Assembly: GCF_036320965.1 (NCBI RefSeq)
Contig: NC_092234.1
Span: 30,096,203 to 30,160,202, forward strand
DNA from: Panulirus ornatus
Lineage: Eukaryota; Arthropoda; Malacostraca; Decapoda; Palinuridae
Direction: 5' to 3'
DNA length: 64,000 bases
The notes under the pieces are model-generated. The model did no database searches. It was not told the DNA's origin and saw nothing but the letters and a program-made list of their open reading frames with translations. Positions 42,681 through 53,430 of this stretch are shown here, in pieces (position 1 is the stretch's first letter; the number at the start of each line of letters is the position of its first letter). A program made the position numbers and the translations under genes.

Positions 42681-43424
42681 AATCAAGGCTAGCGTTGCTC
42701 GCCTTGGTAACGTTAAAATGTGCCATTGCTGCTACTCTTGTACGAATACGCTTTCTACTGTTTCCAAGATTGGCCACTGTCTACTGTACTCGTGGACGGA
42801 ACGGTAGTGATTCAACCAAAACTAGCACGTCTACGTAAATGGAAAGTTGAAATCACCGGGAAGAATTCTCCTCATTCTCAAATTAGTCACTTATTTTCAA
42901 TCTTTTTCGGAAATTTGTTTCAACATCAATTACCTCGCTCTTCTTTCTCCTGGAAAATTATAATTCCAGGTCATTTCACTCGGACATTCCTCCTCTCCCT
43001 TATTTCTTTTTCATATAACTCTTACCTTACGTATTTTCTTCTTATGAGACTTCTCCTCTGAAATTAGTTACTTCATTTACCTTTTTCTTTTGTTGGTTTT
43101 CATATTATTTGCTTCCTTTACTGCTACTGATATCTTTATTACTCACACATCTCGAGCATTCGTCCTTATTTCTTTTTTTTTATGTTAAAGACTCAAGCCA
43201 TATGGAATGTGTCGGTATATCAAAGAGTGATACAAGTCTCACGTTGGCACCCATCCATTGTCCACCGAGTTCGTAGCAACGTTAAAATGGCGTCTGGCGG
43301 GTCACTCGGACAAACTCCTGCCTCGAGTACCCTCTGGGCAGAGGTATGTCCGGTACTCAGTCACACTCCATCTTGTGCCCCGAGACAAAGTTCTCAGCAA
43401 CGGGGATGATCATTTTGTCAGCCA
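42681..43424. other. Unassigned, T/C-rich
   Basis: 42890-43180 is T-rich on the plus strand with a loose resemblance in composition to Jockey-like 3' ends. No motif allows an assignment. Confidence 0.35.
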
Positions 43425-43490
43425 CTTCAGCACGATGGTACGATCATTAAGGTCGGCGACACGATCCTGCTTAACGAACTTACGACCTTT
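43425..43490. repeat. GGTACGAC-family repeat, fragment
   Basis: 'agcacgatggtacgatcatt', then 'aaggtcggcgacacgatcc', matches the minus orientation of the family. A poly-A run of 17 follows at 43492-43508. Confidence 0.6.
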
Positions 43491-44972
43491 AGAAAAAAAA
43501 AAAAAAAACGAAGCTACGTTGTCTGCGCATGATAGTAAGACCAACTGACTATGATGACGGTGACTCACCGGGGTGAAGGAAGGAGGATGACATTGTGTTT
43601 GAGGATAGGGAGATCGCAGTACATGTGATCATGTCCCAACCTCTACCGTCGACACTCCCAGCACTTCATATACCAAGCAGGTTACCTCTTTCTTCGAAGG
43701 GACGACGTTTAACAGACCCTCATCGATATATACCAACGAGACAGAGGCACATCGTCATCATCATCACCAACGTGCACGTAACAGTCGAAGTCCATCACTC
43801 CGCTGTCGAACACCTCTCGCCACGATCAAGCCAGCAAACCACTATTTCCAAACCCTTGGTTGCCAGGTACACTCCCTCTGCAGAGGTCAGAGACTTAACA
43901 CTGTATTTGAATTTAATCATAAGCACATCATACATAGCTGAATCTGTTTAAGTATAAAGTTTAGTGCTCTTACACACCTCATTTTTCAACATAAATCTCT
44001 AGGCCCTCACTTACCACCCATTTTGTTCGGACTGCCGTAAGGGTCATGTATATCTCATACTCTGGTCTGGTCTAATCACCCTAGACTTTGCGTGTATATC
44101 AAGCACAAATATAGCTTTACACTCTATAATAGCTTCCTCTGAAAGCCATGGCTCACTCATTCTGTTAAGACGCATATCTAGGGTTCACGCTTATGTCGCA
44201 CACTTGGTTGAAACACAAATCTAAGGCTGGAACATTCCTCATATCTTACTGCAACCCAAAATCATGAGTCATACACACCTCATAAGTTCTTCGGACACAG
44301 ATTTACAACTCGGGCACACCTCACATTCTTACTCGGATGAAAAATTCAAGGAACGCACACACAAACATTTTCTACACAGGCAAGATGAAGACTTACACAC
44401 ACACACACACACGTTATCATTACTCTGCAACCTTCACTGACAAGTCATATTTACAAAAAAGAAAGAAAAAAAATGTAACCAGAAACAATAATATACTATT
44501 ATAAAACAAGACAAAAAACTAGTAACCATAAACTGTATTTCCCCCTCTCACGAGGCTTAGAAACTACCAAAGGCGTCGAGACGTTGGTTGACGAAAGGGG
44601 TGATGTAATTATGTTCCTCTGCCCGGCTCAGTGGAGTGACCCATACCGTCTCACGGGGGGCAGGTAGTCTCCCCGATATAAGCGGTCATGATATCACATT
44701 GCTTTCTCCCCTTCATGATGACGATTCCTGTGATATCATTCAGCTCAAAGCAAAGCGATGATTAGCCCGCACGGCCAGACCAGATCCCACCCCCTTTACA
44801 CCACCACAGACGCCACTTCCGTCTTCAGGCCTGGAGCTGTTGTCAGCGGTAAATACGACGTTAAGATCCCGTTGCTCCTAATACTTGGACGCAGTGAACG
44901 TCTTGCTAAGTCAGTTCCCGACTTGCTGCATGTAAGGTCAACGTCCAACGACGACCTGCCCTCTTCGTCATA
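43491..44972. other. Long unassigned stretch
   Basis: 43930-44400 has loose CACACCTCA words about 40-60 bases apart, likely another decayed array, and a CA run at 44393-44412. 44688-44739 holds a 10-base perfect inverted repeat (ATGATATCAC/GTGATATCAT). No gene is supported. Confidence 0.4.
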
Positions 44973-45056
44973 CCTGTTAACCTGAAGCCTCTACCACATA
45001 CCAGGTAACCTGAAACCCCTAACACATACCTGGTAATCTGACGCTTCCACCATCTC
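44973..45056. repeat. 28-bp tandem repeat, 3 copies
   Basis: 'ccaggtaacctgaaacccct' and 'aacacata' make the middle unit. The outer copies differ at several bases. Confidence 0.85.
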
Positions 45057-45340
45057 AAACTCACCAACCAGCACACATTTACACCAGGCATCCTGGACCC
45101 AAACCTGGCACTCAGCACTTAGTACTTTCAGTTCCCAGAATCTAGTATACTCGAGACACAGCATGCGATACCCCGCCCCCAACAATCATCAAGCAATACC
45201 TCGCCCAAAGCAAGACTTGTGCAGAGGCACCGCCTGCCACCTCCTCATCCAATACTTTGCTCTTAAAACTAATCAACAAAACTCGCTCATACCAACAGAT
45301 ATTTATAATACGGTATCTGAGTAAATGACGGGCCCCATAA
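45057..45340. other. Unassigned spacer
   Basis: C/A-rich, no gene. Confidence 0.35.
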
Positions 45341-45462
45341 CACTACAACTACAATATCTCTACATATACACAGTGGCACACTACAACTACAATATCTCTA
45401 CATGTACACAGTGGTACACTACAACTACAATATCTCTACATGTACACAGTGATACACAACTA
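45341..45462. repeat. 38-bp tandem repeat, 3 copies
   Basis: 'cactacaactacaatatctc' begins units at 45341, 45379 and 45417. The copies are nearly the same, so this is a young duplication. Confidence 0.93.
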
Positions 45463-46225
45463 TAAGGTACATAACATTAATCTTTAGAATAATCATAAGT
45501 AGCCAGTCAATAAGAGCTTAGTTTTCGGGCAAATCCTTGACCCAACAGATGCACGAGTGCTTGCGTACATGCAAGGTGCGCACACGCTCTTCCGTAAATG
45601 TCTCCAAAAGCAAACTCTATAGACATGACAATCCTCTCACTCGCTAAACCCACTGACGTAACACCCAGCATTGAGCACACTTATCCTTGCAGACACACGA
45701 CCTCAGACGCAGACAAAGAGACAGACGAGCACATACACTACAATACCCCTCACTCCTGAAGGAGGAGGCAACACAATGATGACTCTTATTTTGTCTAGAG
45801 TTGCTATTCGCTGGCTTTCCTGTTGTATTCAAAGTCAGACATGAAGTACTAAAGGCGATTCACATGACAATGGAAGGCTGTTTTGACCGAAACAAAAGCA
45901 AAATGCCTTTAAAAAGGAGATAGTCATATTAATTTGGTTATTCTGATGATAACATGCAGTTCAAAAGGGTTGTTTTTGTAAATATTTACGCTGAACTTTT
46001 AAAAATCGCGAGGAAAAATGTCAATATTGTGAAACATTTCTCTGAAAATGTAAATATTCGTGACAAAGTCCCACAGGCGATACTCTTCGTTCAACTTTAC
46101 ACAACTTTTACAACTTGACAGAATTACTGGGTTCACTTGTACGAGAATGATGTTCATATGTGTCAGTCGGTGGACACTTAAAGGTAGTAGTTCACAGGCT
46201 GTTCATCTTGTAGTCTAGACCATGC
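45463..46225. other. Unassigned sequence
   Basis: Unique-looking and A+T-rich towards the right. No gene or repeat. Confidence 0.4.
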
Positions 46226-46480
46226 CACTTGGGTAGTTCATACTACTCAGGAAAGCCATACTGCTCAGGTCATACAACTCTGGCAGGCCACACTCAGGCA
46301 AGTCATGTCACTCAGGCAGGCCACACTCGGGCAGGATATATCATTCAGGTAAGTCATGCCACTCAGGAAGGCCATATTGTTCAGACAATGTCTTACAGCT
46401 CAGGAGACCATACTGTTCTTGAGAGGTCATGCCACTTGACATACCTTTTTTTTTCCGATGCGTCATGTCACTCCGGTTAA
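46226..46480. repeat. Decayed ~20-bp minisatellite
   Basis: 'cactcaggcaggcca' and 'gtcatgccactcagg' alternate with variants every 18-22 bases. The translation (SGHTTLAGHTQASH type) reflects this. A strongly diverged array. Confidence 0.75.
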
Positions 46481-46514
46481 ATCAACCACTTCTTATCCAT
46501 ATCAAGGACCATAA

Positions 46515-46528
46515 CCCCCCCCCCCCCC
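46515..46528. repeat. Poly-C run
   Basis: Fourteen C in a row, able to form an i-motif/G-quadruplex pair. Confidence 0.9.
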
Positions 46529-46681
46529 ACCTTGCTCCTCAAAGTAGCAGTAGCAGTGATTCCACCACATCATGACCCGGCTCCAGGTGCACGTGATGTG
46601 CCGACGGTTCTGATCAGCTCCAGTATTCACACATCTTGATCCGGTGACCCTCGCAGGCTCCTAGACACGAGACTTAACACA

Positions 46682-46707
46682 GGTCTTATAATCTCTCATA
46701 TAAGACC
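46682..46707. repeat. Small perfect hairpin
   Basis: GGTCTTATA (46682-46690) and TATAAGACC (46699-46707) form a perfect 9-base stem with an 8-base loop. No T-run follows, so it is not a terminator. Confidence 0.8.
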
Positions 46708-46742
46708 AGGAATACGTGTTTGATTTTCAGAGTTGTGTTTCA

Positions 46743-46929
46743 ATCAGCGTTAACGATAAGGCTATCATGGAAGGCATGGATTCTTGGTGGTCCCAGTGGC
46801 GTCGAGTTTGGCAAAAAGAAAGAAAGAGGACAATGAGAACATCGTCCCATATTTTTCTTTCCAAACTCGACATCTCTGGAACCATCGTTGAAATCCATGG
46901 TTTCCACACACCTTATTAACATCTCTGAT
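46743..46929. repeat. Imperfect inverted repeat, ~69-base arms
   Basis: Left arm 46743-46811 and right arm 46861-46929 are reverse complements with small gaps. The inner part has an exact 11-base block (GTCGAGTTTGG/CCAAACTCGAC). Further out come 'ggtcccag'/'ctggaacc', 'catggatt'/'aatccatg', 'ttaacgataagg'/'ccttattaac' and 'atcag'/'ctgat'. The loop is about 49 bases. The palindromic layout explains why several frames on both strands are open here. It could be a MITE-like foldback, a miRNA-like precursor or an inverted duplication. Confidence 0.8.
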
Positions 46930-47606
46930 CAAAACATTTATAACCAAAACAAACATGAATCACACCTGGGTAAGATTCTCAAAACCAGAGCCATAAACAT
47001 GTTTTCTAAGGCGCTTGCCGTAAACATAGTTGCAGGCAGAGCCAACCTAAGTTCCTCTGTTGCTCAGAATACGTAAATTGCACGGACCGGCCGCCTCGGT
47101 GCTCCTCCAGACCCTATTCGTGTTACTGGCTCAGTGATACTGGAGCGACTTCTAAGCTTGATGCTTCCTCCCCATTCATGAATCATGGCACGTTGGGGTG
47201 AACTCGAAGTCTGGCAGCGCATCTTCGAGACGACAAGATCATCGACACACTGGGTGCAAGAGCTTTACCATAACTATGGCTGTTCATACAGACGCAAACC
47301 TCAGCATAGATTACTAACAACGAGACGTAACCCTCAGTAGATATACTACAGATAACGAGACGCAACATTCAAAACATAAGGAATGTTAGTAAAATGGAAG
47401 ATGGCGTGGGAATCGGACATCATCTATACATACTTAACCAGCGAGAGTGCTACAAAATGTAAAAACTTAACCAATTATCATATCTCAAGGAGGACAGATG
47501 GTCGTCATACACACAGGCACACACACACACACACACAAACATAATAAAGATGGGGTCCCACGACTGCACTATACCCTTGCAATACTTTATAACTGGATAA
47601 TTACAC

Positions 47607-47646
<40 letters not shown>

Positions 47647-47878
47647 GTACGTGACTGATACACACAATCAGCCTAGTACGGCCCTCATCCCTGTAACACA
47701 CACTGAGCCGCCAACAGACACATTTTTACCGACATTTTTAAATTCCACTACATCACCGTCGCTCCAGCGGTCACGTCTGCAGCGGCCACAAAGACACAGC
47801 AAGAATAAATGCTTCAACGCTTCGTCCCCAGTTATCTACGGTCAGGGAGCGCTTAATTCCAGACTTGGAATGATAAAC

Positions 47879-47913
<35 letters not shown>

Positions 47914-48591
47914 TGCATGCACAATTCCTTTTAGAAAAAATAAATGTTTCTCAGCAAATTTCCAGACCACATTCCCGTCCGATCTTGAAGCGTTTCCCCT
48001 GTATTAAAAGGCTAGCATTAGAAAACGGGAAAGGGAATTTGGCGAATTAGCTCATTTTCCTTATTATAGCACATCTTGTGGTCGGAATTTACGAGGAGAG
48101 AACAATATGCAGGCCAAGTTTATTATATATATTTACACAATATTAAATAGCTGGAAACTGCGCCAATTTGTGTATGAATTTCGATTTGGAGAACGAGAGT
48201 CGCCGGAGACTTTCAGTATGCGACCCTACGTATTAAACAAGGTAGAAATGGCGGTAATAATACAGAGACAGACTAGTGAGCAATGTATCAAGACGTGGGG
48301 GGTACTGGGCGAGCCTTCCAACGATCGTAAATCAATGATGGACACAACACAGGCGGAGACAAGAAGCGCTCATAGGACCAAAACAATCCACTAAGAAGAT
48401 CAGAGACCTTCTGGTATCAGGTATTCACATGAAAACAAGCTGAAGTTGTAACAAAAAACAAGCAAACAAACAATAATTGGATAAGGGGGAAGGGGGGGAT
48501 TGGGGGATGGAGTGGAGAGGGAGGAGGGAGAGCTAGTAATAATGAACAAGAGAACCACAATTACATGAGAACATGAAGAAAGGCTGACGAA
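46930..48591. other. Long stretch with CA microsatellites, otherwise unassigned
   Basis: CA runs lie at 47512-47539, 47607-47644 and 47879-47909. The open frame of about 170 codons across them contains His/Thr repeats and is not a gene. 48000-48400 is unique-looking with an open segment of 95 codons (48107-48394) without recognised domains. 48480-48540 is G-rich. Confidence 0.45.
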
Positions 48592-48891
48592 CTAAACCTG
48601 ACGTTTCCCGCTGCAAACACCGACAGCCTTCCAATGGCAGGAGCCTCGGGAAGACGTGATCACCCGTGCTTTCCTCTGGACACGGCGGCGGCGGTAGCGT
48701 CCAGAGGGGAATTTATGAGCCACTTTTGAGTAATGGGCACAACAAAAAGAAGCCAAAGCAGCCTGAACACCTTGCCTCATCTTACGGCGGGTCTGGACTT
48801 TACCTCTGAAGTCACATAGATAAGGACTTTCACCTGGAAATAAGAGGCACCAACACGCACCGTGAGCCATTTCATAGGCCAGCACAAGCAC
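48592..48891 (-). CDS. Short ORF with amidated cyclic peptide-like end (tentative)
   Basis: A 99-codon frame runs from ATG at 48891 to TAG at 48592. It has basic clusters (RYRRRRVQRK) and ends SRGSCHWKAVGVCSGKRQV. A two-Cys ring followed by Gly-Lys-Arg is how many arthropod neuropeptide precursors encode an amidated cyclic peptide. However, the N-terminus (MLVLAYEMAHGACWCLLFPG) is only a weak signal peptide, and no known peptide family matches. The frame is short enough to occur by chance. It is listed because its composition differs from the surrounding repeat-derived frames. Confidence 0.2.
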   Translation of the reverse strand: MLVLAYEMAHGACWCLLFPGESPYLCDFRGKVQTRRKMRQGVQAALASFCCAHYSKVAHKFPSGRYRRRRVQRKARVITSSRGSCHWKAVGVCSGKRQV

Positions 48892-48904
48892 ACTGGATTA
48901 ATGT

Positions 48905-49130
48905 CTTGAGCGTGACGGTACGATCCTTAGGCACAATGGCCTGGCCTGTGACCAGGCCCTTAATCAAGTGTTAGGTCGTAGGCCAGATTATCATACACAA
49001 GGCTTGCAGAGTCGTGCTTAACGACCGCACCGTTGTGCTCGGACAACGCCGTCGTGCTCAAGGTGTTACAGACTTGTTCCAGGATCGTACTATCGTGCTC
49101 AAGGGCACCGCCGTCGTTCAGCAAAGGCTT
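48905..49130. repeat. GGTACGAC-family repeat, inverted pair plus extra subunits
   Basis: The left unit (minus orientation) reads 'cttgagcgtgacggtacgat', then 'ccttagg' and 'atggcctggcctgtgacc'. The right side (plus orientation) reads 'taggtcgtaggccagatt', 'atcataca', 'accgcaccgttgtgctcgg', 'cgccgtcgtgctcaagg' and 'gatcgtactatcgtgctcaa'. At least three copies of the 'gtaccgtcgtgctcaa' subunit are visible. It lies 14 bases from the short ORF on its left. Confidence 0.78.
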
Positions 49131-49735
49131 CTTCACTGAAACCTGAACTTCCTGGTCATTCACGTAATTGCTCCACTTCCATCCTTCTAGGCCCTGCGAA
49201 ATTACTTTTCTCACATAAACAACAGCACAAACACCTACCCTCCTCAGCCCACAGGTGACTCAGGGCTACAGCCACATACTGCACTGTTACGTGCCACATG
49301 CTACGTTCCTGCATTCCAAACCGCTACTGGCAAACACTCATGTGTTGCCCATGACAAACGATGCTGCTACACAGCACATTGTTACTTACACGTAGTGAGG
49401 CGTTACTGTGCTGATGCATTCTAGGTTACAGACACACAGAGAGGCGTGACCTACTACACTCCGCCTGTTACTAACACAGGATGACGTGTTCTTCAAGAAC
49501 TTGTGTTCCAGTACCACAATGATGACGACACAGTCGTATTGCTAAGTTGTAGATCATTCTGTGCAACTTCATCAGCAACAAGTATGAATCAAAGATGAAA
49601 AAAAAAAGTATGACCTGATAATCAACTTATCACCGAGGCCAAATCATTACCAGAATTAAGCGATGATTCGAAGCTCTACAGACACGCAACAAAAGTGCTT
49701 CAAAAGAAACCACTGAGGAGACCTACTGCAAGTGA
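49131..49735. other. Unassigned sequence
   Basis: 49240-49480 has loose CACATGCTACG/TTAC words, perhaps decayed repeats. No gene. Confidence 0.4.
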
Positions 49736-49975
49736 TGACGTCTGTTTCTTTCCTTGCACTGTTAAGTTCTTGGAACTCTTAACCTACACTCGTTTTCTCT
49801 TAACAACTACAACCTATCGTTTTATAAGATGCAGGTATACCACTTCCTACGAAACTTCTACATTATCCTCTACATTTTCTTTACTTATATATTTCTTAAG
49901 TCATTTTCTTTTAAGACACAGCTTCAATAACGAATTTTCTTCGTGATTCGAGTCTTCCAATAAAAAAAAAAAAAG
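49736..49975 (+). mobile_element. Diverged Jockey-like 3' end
   Basis: 'cttggaactcttaacctac' corresponds to 'tttggaactctctaccttc' at 6372. The end 'cgtgattcgagtcttccaat' followed by 12 A corresponds to 'cgtgactggagccttcaatg' plus A-rich tail at 6550. The middle is T-rich and too diverged to align by eye. Confidence 0.6.
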
Positions 49976-50718
49976 GCTATGAATATCCATGACTTGCAAC
50001 CTCGTACGAAACGTAAACAAATCTTCGGTGGTGGACGTCATACCTGTACCTGATCTCAACAGATACACGACCGCGTCTTCCATTCATATGGCATTGGTTT
50101 GGGATTCCTAGTGTACGGAGGCCAGCGACGTACTGCGAGGAACTCTACTACATCATTTTTTTTTCGTTCCTGCTCACGGAAGCTCAGTTGCGGTTTACGG
50201 GCTACCAAGGAGTAATTCTTAACCTCTTGCTTCATCTGTATCATTAAGGCTCATTTCAAGGCCATAAACTCACGTTCATCCAGTGGCGTGCAGTAAATTT
50301 GAAGTCTGAGGAATATTTTGATAGAATTTCGGGAAATTAGATAAAATCACTCTCATAAAGATACAAAATTTTCAATGTGCCATCCTCATCCGCCTCAAGA
50401 GGCGGCCATCTTGGATGTCATGATGGAAGCAATTGAGAAATCGATTTTTTTGGTTCTGTCATGAACTCATCAAATAAACAAGGACTTGATTTCAGTGGGG
50501 AACTTCGTATAAAAAAAAAAAAATCCCTGATCCAAGATGATGTCACAGAGACAATGAATTACAAAAGAAAAATTAACGAGATTGCTGATTTCTGAAAAAA
50601 AAAAAAAAGGATTTTTCACATCATCATCACCATTCAAGCAGTAAACCTGATTCCAGTTAGAACTCCCAAGCAAAGTCAAGTACCTCATTCAACTAAACAA
50701 TGAAACTCAGTTTATATG

Positions 50719-50721
<3 letters not shown>
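49976..50721. other. Unassigned sequence with poly-A runs
   Basis: Poly-A or poly-T runs at 50157-50164, 50511-50522 and 50595-50608. No gene. Confidence 0.4.

Positions 50722-50761
<40 letters not shown>
50722..50761. repeat. (AC)n microsatellite
   Basis: Perfect run of about 40 bases. Confidence 0.96.
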
Positions 50762-50763
<2 letters not shown>

Positions 50764-52299
50764 ATACATATATAAAGAGTTCCCAAGTTTTCGAGTTGTC
50801 TGAAGGAGAAACACCGACTTAAGACACAAATAATAAGACACAAGTGACCAATAGCGACAAGTTGAGGGATGAAGGGAAACGGCAGTTCGTCAGTCTGAAG
50901 TGCCTCTTCCAGTGAGGCGGATGTCACGTCGCGAGGTGTGTTCGCTTCCTCCTCACAGCTGCACAGCTCAGGACAGACGACCTTGCTCTATTAACCTGCA
51001 TACTTACCCTGCCTGAGCTCTTGTTCAGTGACACACACACACACCCTTCCCAGGCTTTTTGTCCACGTCAGCCTCAACTTTCTGACTGATGCAACTCCTA
51101 TTCCTCCCCCGGTTGATGAGCTTGTTCTTTGAGCCCCACCTGCCTGATCAGTCTTCTCCAGGCATAACACAACCATGACGACCTTGTTCTCTGTACCGAA
51201 GATCCTGACCGAACATTACTCTTTTGCCTTTACCTAAGCGATTCCCTAAACTCCTGTTGAAGGTCTGTTTAGTCTCCTTCACGACAACGATAATCAGGAC
51301 AGCATTCTTCCCTTTATAAACATGGGTATTTCCTCTTAGCTGCTTCTATGTCACTTATGCTTCACAAAAAGAATAAGAAGAAAAAAAAAATATGCCGACG
51401 CGGCCTGAGAAGGTAACATTTAATCCGTGTTCAGTGTATTTCAACCTTACTTAATGGGATCGACATCCACAGAAATCGCAACGAGATCTTGATTCAGCAT
51501 GCGAACTTAAGGTGCTCTTTTCGCCTATGCTTTCTCTCTGTGCTGCAAGTGTTGGTCATCATGCCCAAACATCCTAAGACATCCCAAATGTATCAACCAA
51601 CCCTCCCAGTTATTTCCATCCTTAGTAGGGGTCATCATATGCGTAGGAAGAGATCTACCATTTTCTTTCCCTACTGCACTGTACATTATGTCGACCTATG
51701 CCGGATTATCAGTCCCTCTCACCTGTGACTACAACACGATGCCAATTTCCACTTAGCACCACAGGTACTGACCACAGAGCGAGGGGCAATACACCAATGC
51801 TCCGTTCCGGGTAGGTATGATGTCTGAAAAGCCGGTCCGTGGTAAGCACACTCTCCGCTCGGCCATTAATCTGTCAGCTTTTTCCTGGCTCCTCTGGCGG
51901 AATCGCACTGGAAACCGTTCTTATCTCGTCTTCCGTCTGCCCATCAAACCTTTAATCACAGAACCCGTGTCCATCAGCTTCTAAGCATGGCACAAACGAG
52001 TTCTTTGTGGAATTCAATACTACTTCTTGTGCTTCTCTGCAAAGGAATCAGCCAAAGCGCACGTGTGAAAATCGAGAACTATGACCGTAGCTAAGGTCCC
52101 CGAACTCAGACGAGGATTCTACCAGTTCACTCGAGTTCAAGACTCTCACCAATATCTGGCCTTGCTGTGATCTCCATCAATAGCAAGGTAGACTGACCTC
52201 TCGTCTGTTTATCTGGCTGTGCCCGACGCAGCACGCATTTGGCTACACATTTTGCTGTCGTCATTCTACAGCGTCACGTACTCTAGTAGTACCTCCAAG
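50762..52299. other. Long unassigned stretch
   Basis: 50950-51300 contains loose 'gaccttgttct' words (for example 50980 and 51180) about 70 bases apart or multiples, a possible decayed repeat. The remainder is unique-looking. No gene. Confidence 0.4.
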
Positions 52300-52935
52300 A
52301 CCTCCTTTAAAACAAGAGGATGGACTGTTTACCCTCTAGTCTGTTCCGGGACAGTGTTCTCCACTCACATGCACCACGGAGGATTATTCTAATCTTGTTC
52401 GCTATACGGTGGACAGTCTTTCTGTTTACTGTTAAGTGGGTTTGATTCCTTCGTCTGTTTTACAAGGAATAATCTATCTATTGTATGCTTCGATGTAAAC
52501 ACTCCATCTTGTCTACCGTATGGTACACTACCTCTCTCTGCTCTACACTGGGATCAATTCTTCTCTTGTCTGCTATATGGTGCTATGCTCTTATCTGTTA
52601 CAAGTTGAATTTTTTTCTACCGTAAGTAGCACTCTTTTTCCTCCTGCTTACTGTAGGGTTGTTTGCCATATCTTGATTACTGCAAGAGGTCTCATACCAA
52701 CCCGTCCCCGTCTGTTGCAAGGTGACCTGTCTTTCCTTGTGTCGCTGTTGTGGGGTCGATAGTTTTGCTACTCTCAGTCTCATGGGCGGAGGACTGTTTT
52801 CCTCTTTTCTGTTGTAATCGGTTGGAATGTTCGCCTCTTCTCTGCTGCTCTGTCTCCTGAAAGATAACTGCTTCAGACTTGTATCCTGGTGGTCAACTGT
52901 TTTTCTCCTGTTTTCAGTATGGTCGACTCTTCTAG
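52300..52935. repeat. Decayed T/C-rich minisatellite (~35-bp unit)
   Basis: 'ctcttgtctgctatatggt', 'catcttgtctaccgtatggt', 'ctgcttactgtagggttg' and 'ctcctgttttcagtatggtc' are successive variants of one unit over 600 bases. The spacing drifts between 28 and 40 bases. Confidence 0.65.
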
Positions 52936-53049
52936 AAAAAAAAAATAATTCCATTATGTATATGCGTTTGAAAACTCGTTTGAGTCGTCACTTTATAAAG
53001 TATCTCCTGATGAATTTCTCAAACCAGGTAATCTATAATCCCTGTTCAT
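52936..53049. other. Short spacer
   Basis: A+T-rich, no gene. Confidence 0.3.
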
Positions 53050-53150
53050 AACGTTACGGCCCTCGCTCGGCTAGTAACATAACCCTTCTAGGTCAGGTCA
53101 AACCACGTCATCACACCCAAGGGTCGTAGCGTCGCGCTGATGTTGCCTGG
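53050..53150. repeat. GGTACGAC-family repeat, plus orientation
   Basis: 'cccttctaggtcaggtcaaa' is followed by 'cacgtcatcacacccaaggg' and 'tcgtagcgtcgcgctgatg'. The order is the same as at 33600 and 62285. Confidence 0.68.
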
Positions 53151-53430
53151 CAGTGTTTTGCTTTCGTCTCAGGCCATCCCGAGTCCACGATCTTGGTTCC
53201 TGCTGTACCGCATTACTGGGAGTAACTTCCCGAGAGCCACTTGTCCTGTGAGGTCAACGACCCAGGCAGCGGCGGCGAACCCAGCGGCCCCGAGGACCGT
53301 ATCCGGGCGGTGTGTGGTGGTCGGCCCGGCGCGGGTCTGCAACATGAGGAAAACCAGTAACGAGGAAGGTGCTGCTGGGGCACAGTTAGCGCCGCTCCGG
53401 AGGAACTGCGGTCACTTGCGACGCTTCTAG
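53151..53430. other. GC-rich, CpG-rich island
   Basis: This is the most GC- and CpG-rich unique stretch in the window, with words such as 'ggcagcggcggcg' and 'cggcccggcgcggg'. A plus-strand frame of 96 codons is open but has no recognised domain. The minus strand has an acceptor-like 'cctcatgttgcag' near 53335-53347. It could be a CpG island, a first exon or a GC-rich repeat copy. Confidence 0.3.

Noticed and set aside
41163..44412. Telomeric TTAGG arrays
   Set aside because: Searched by eye for tandem TTAGG/CCTAA anywhere in the window; none found.
47498..48007. 169-codon plus-strand open frame
   Set aside because: Crosses three CA microsatellites (His/Thr repeats) with no conserved segment between.
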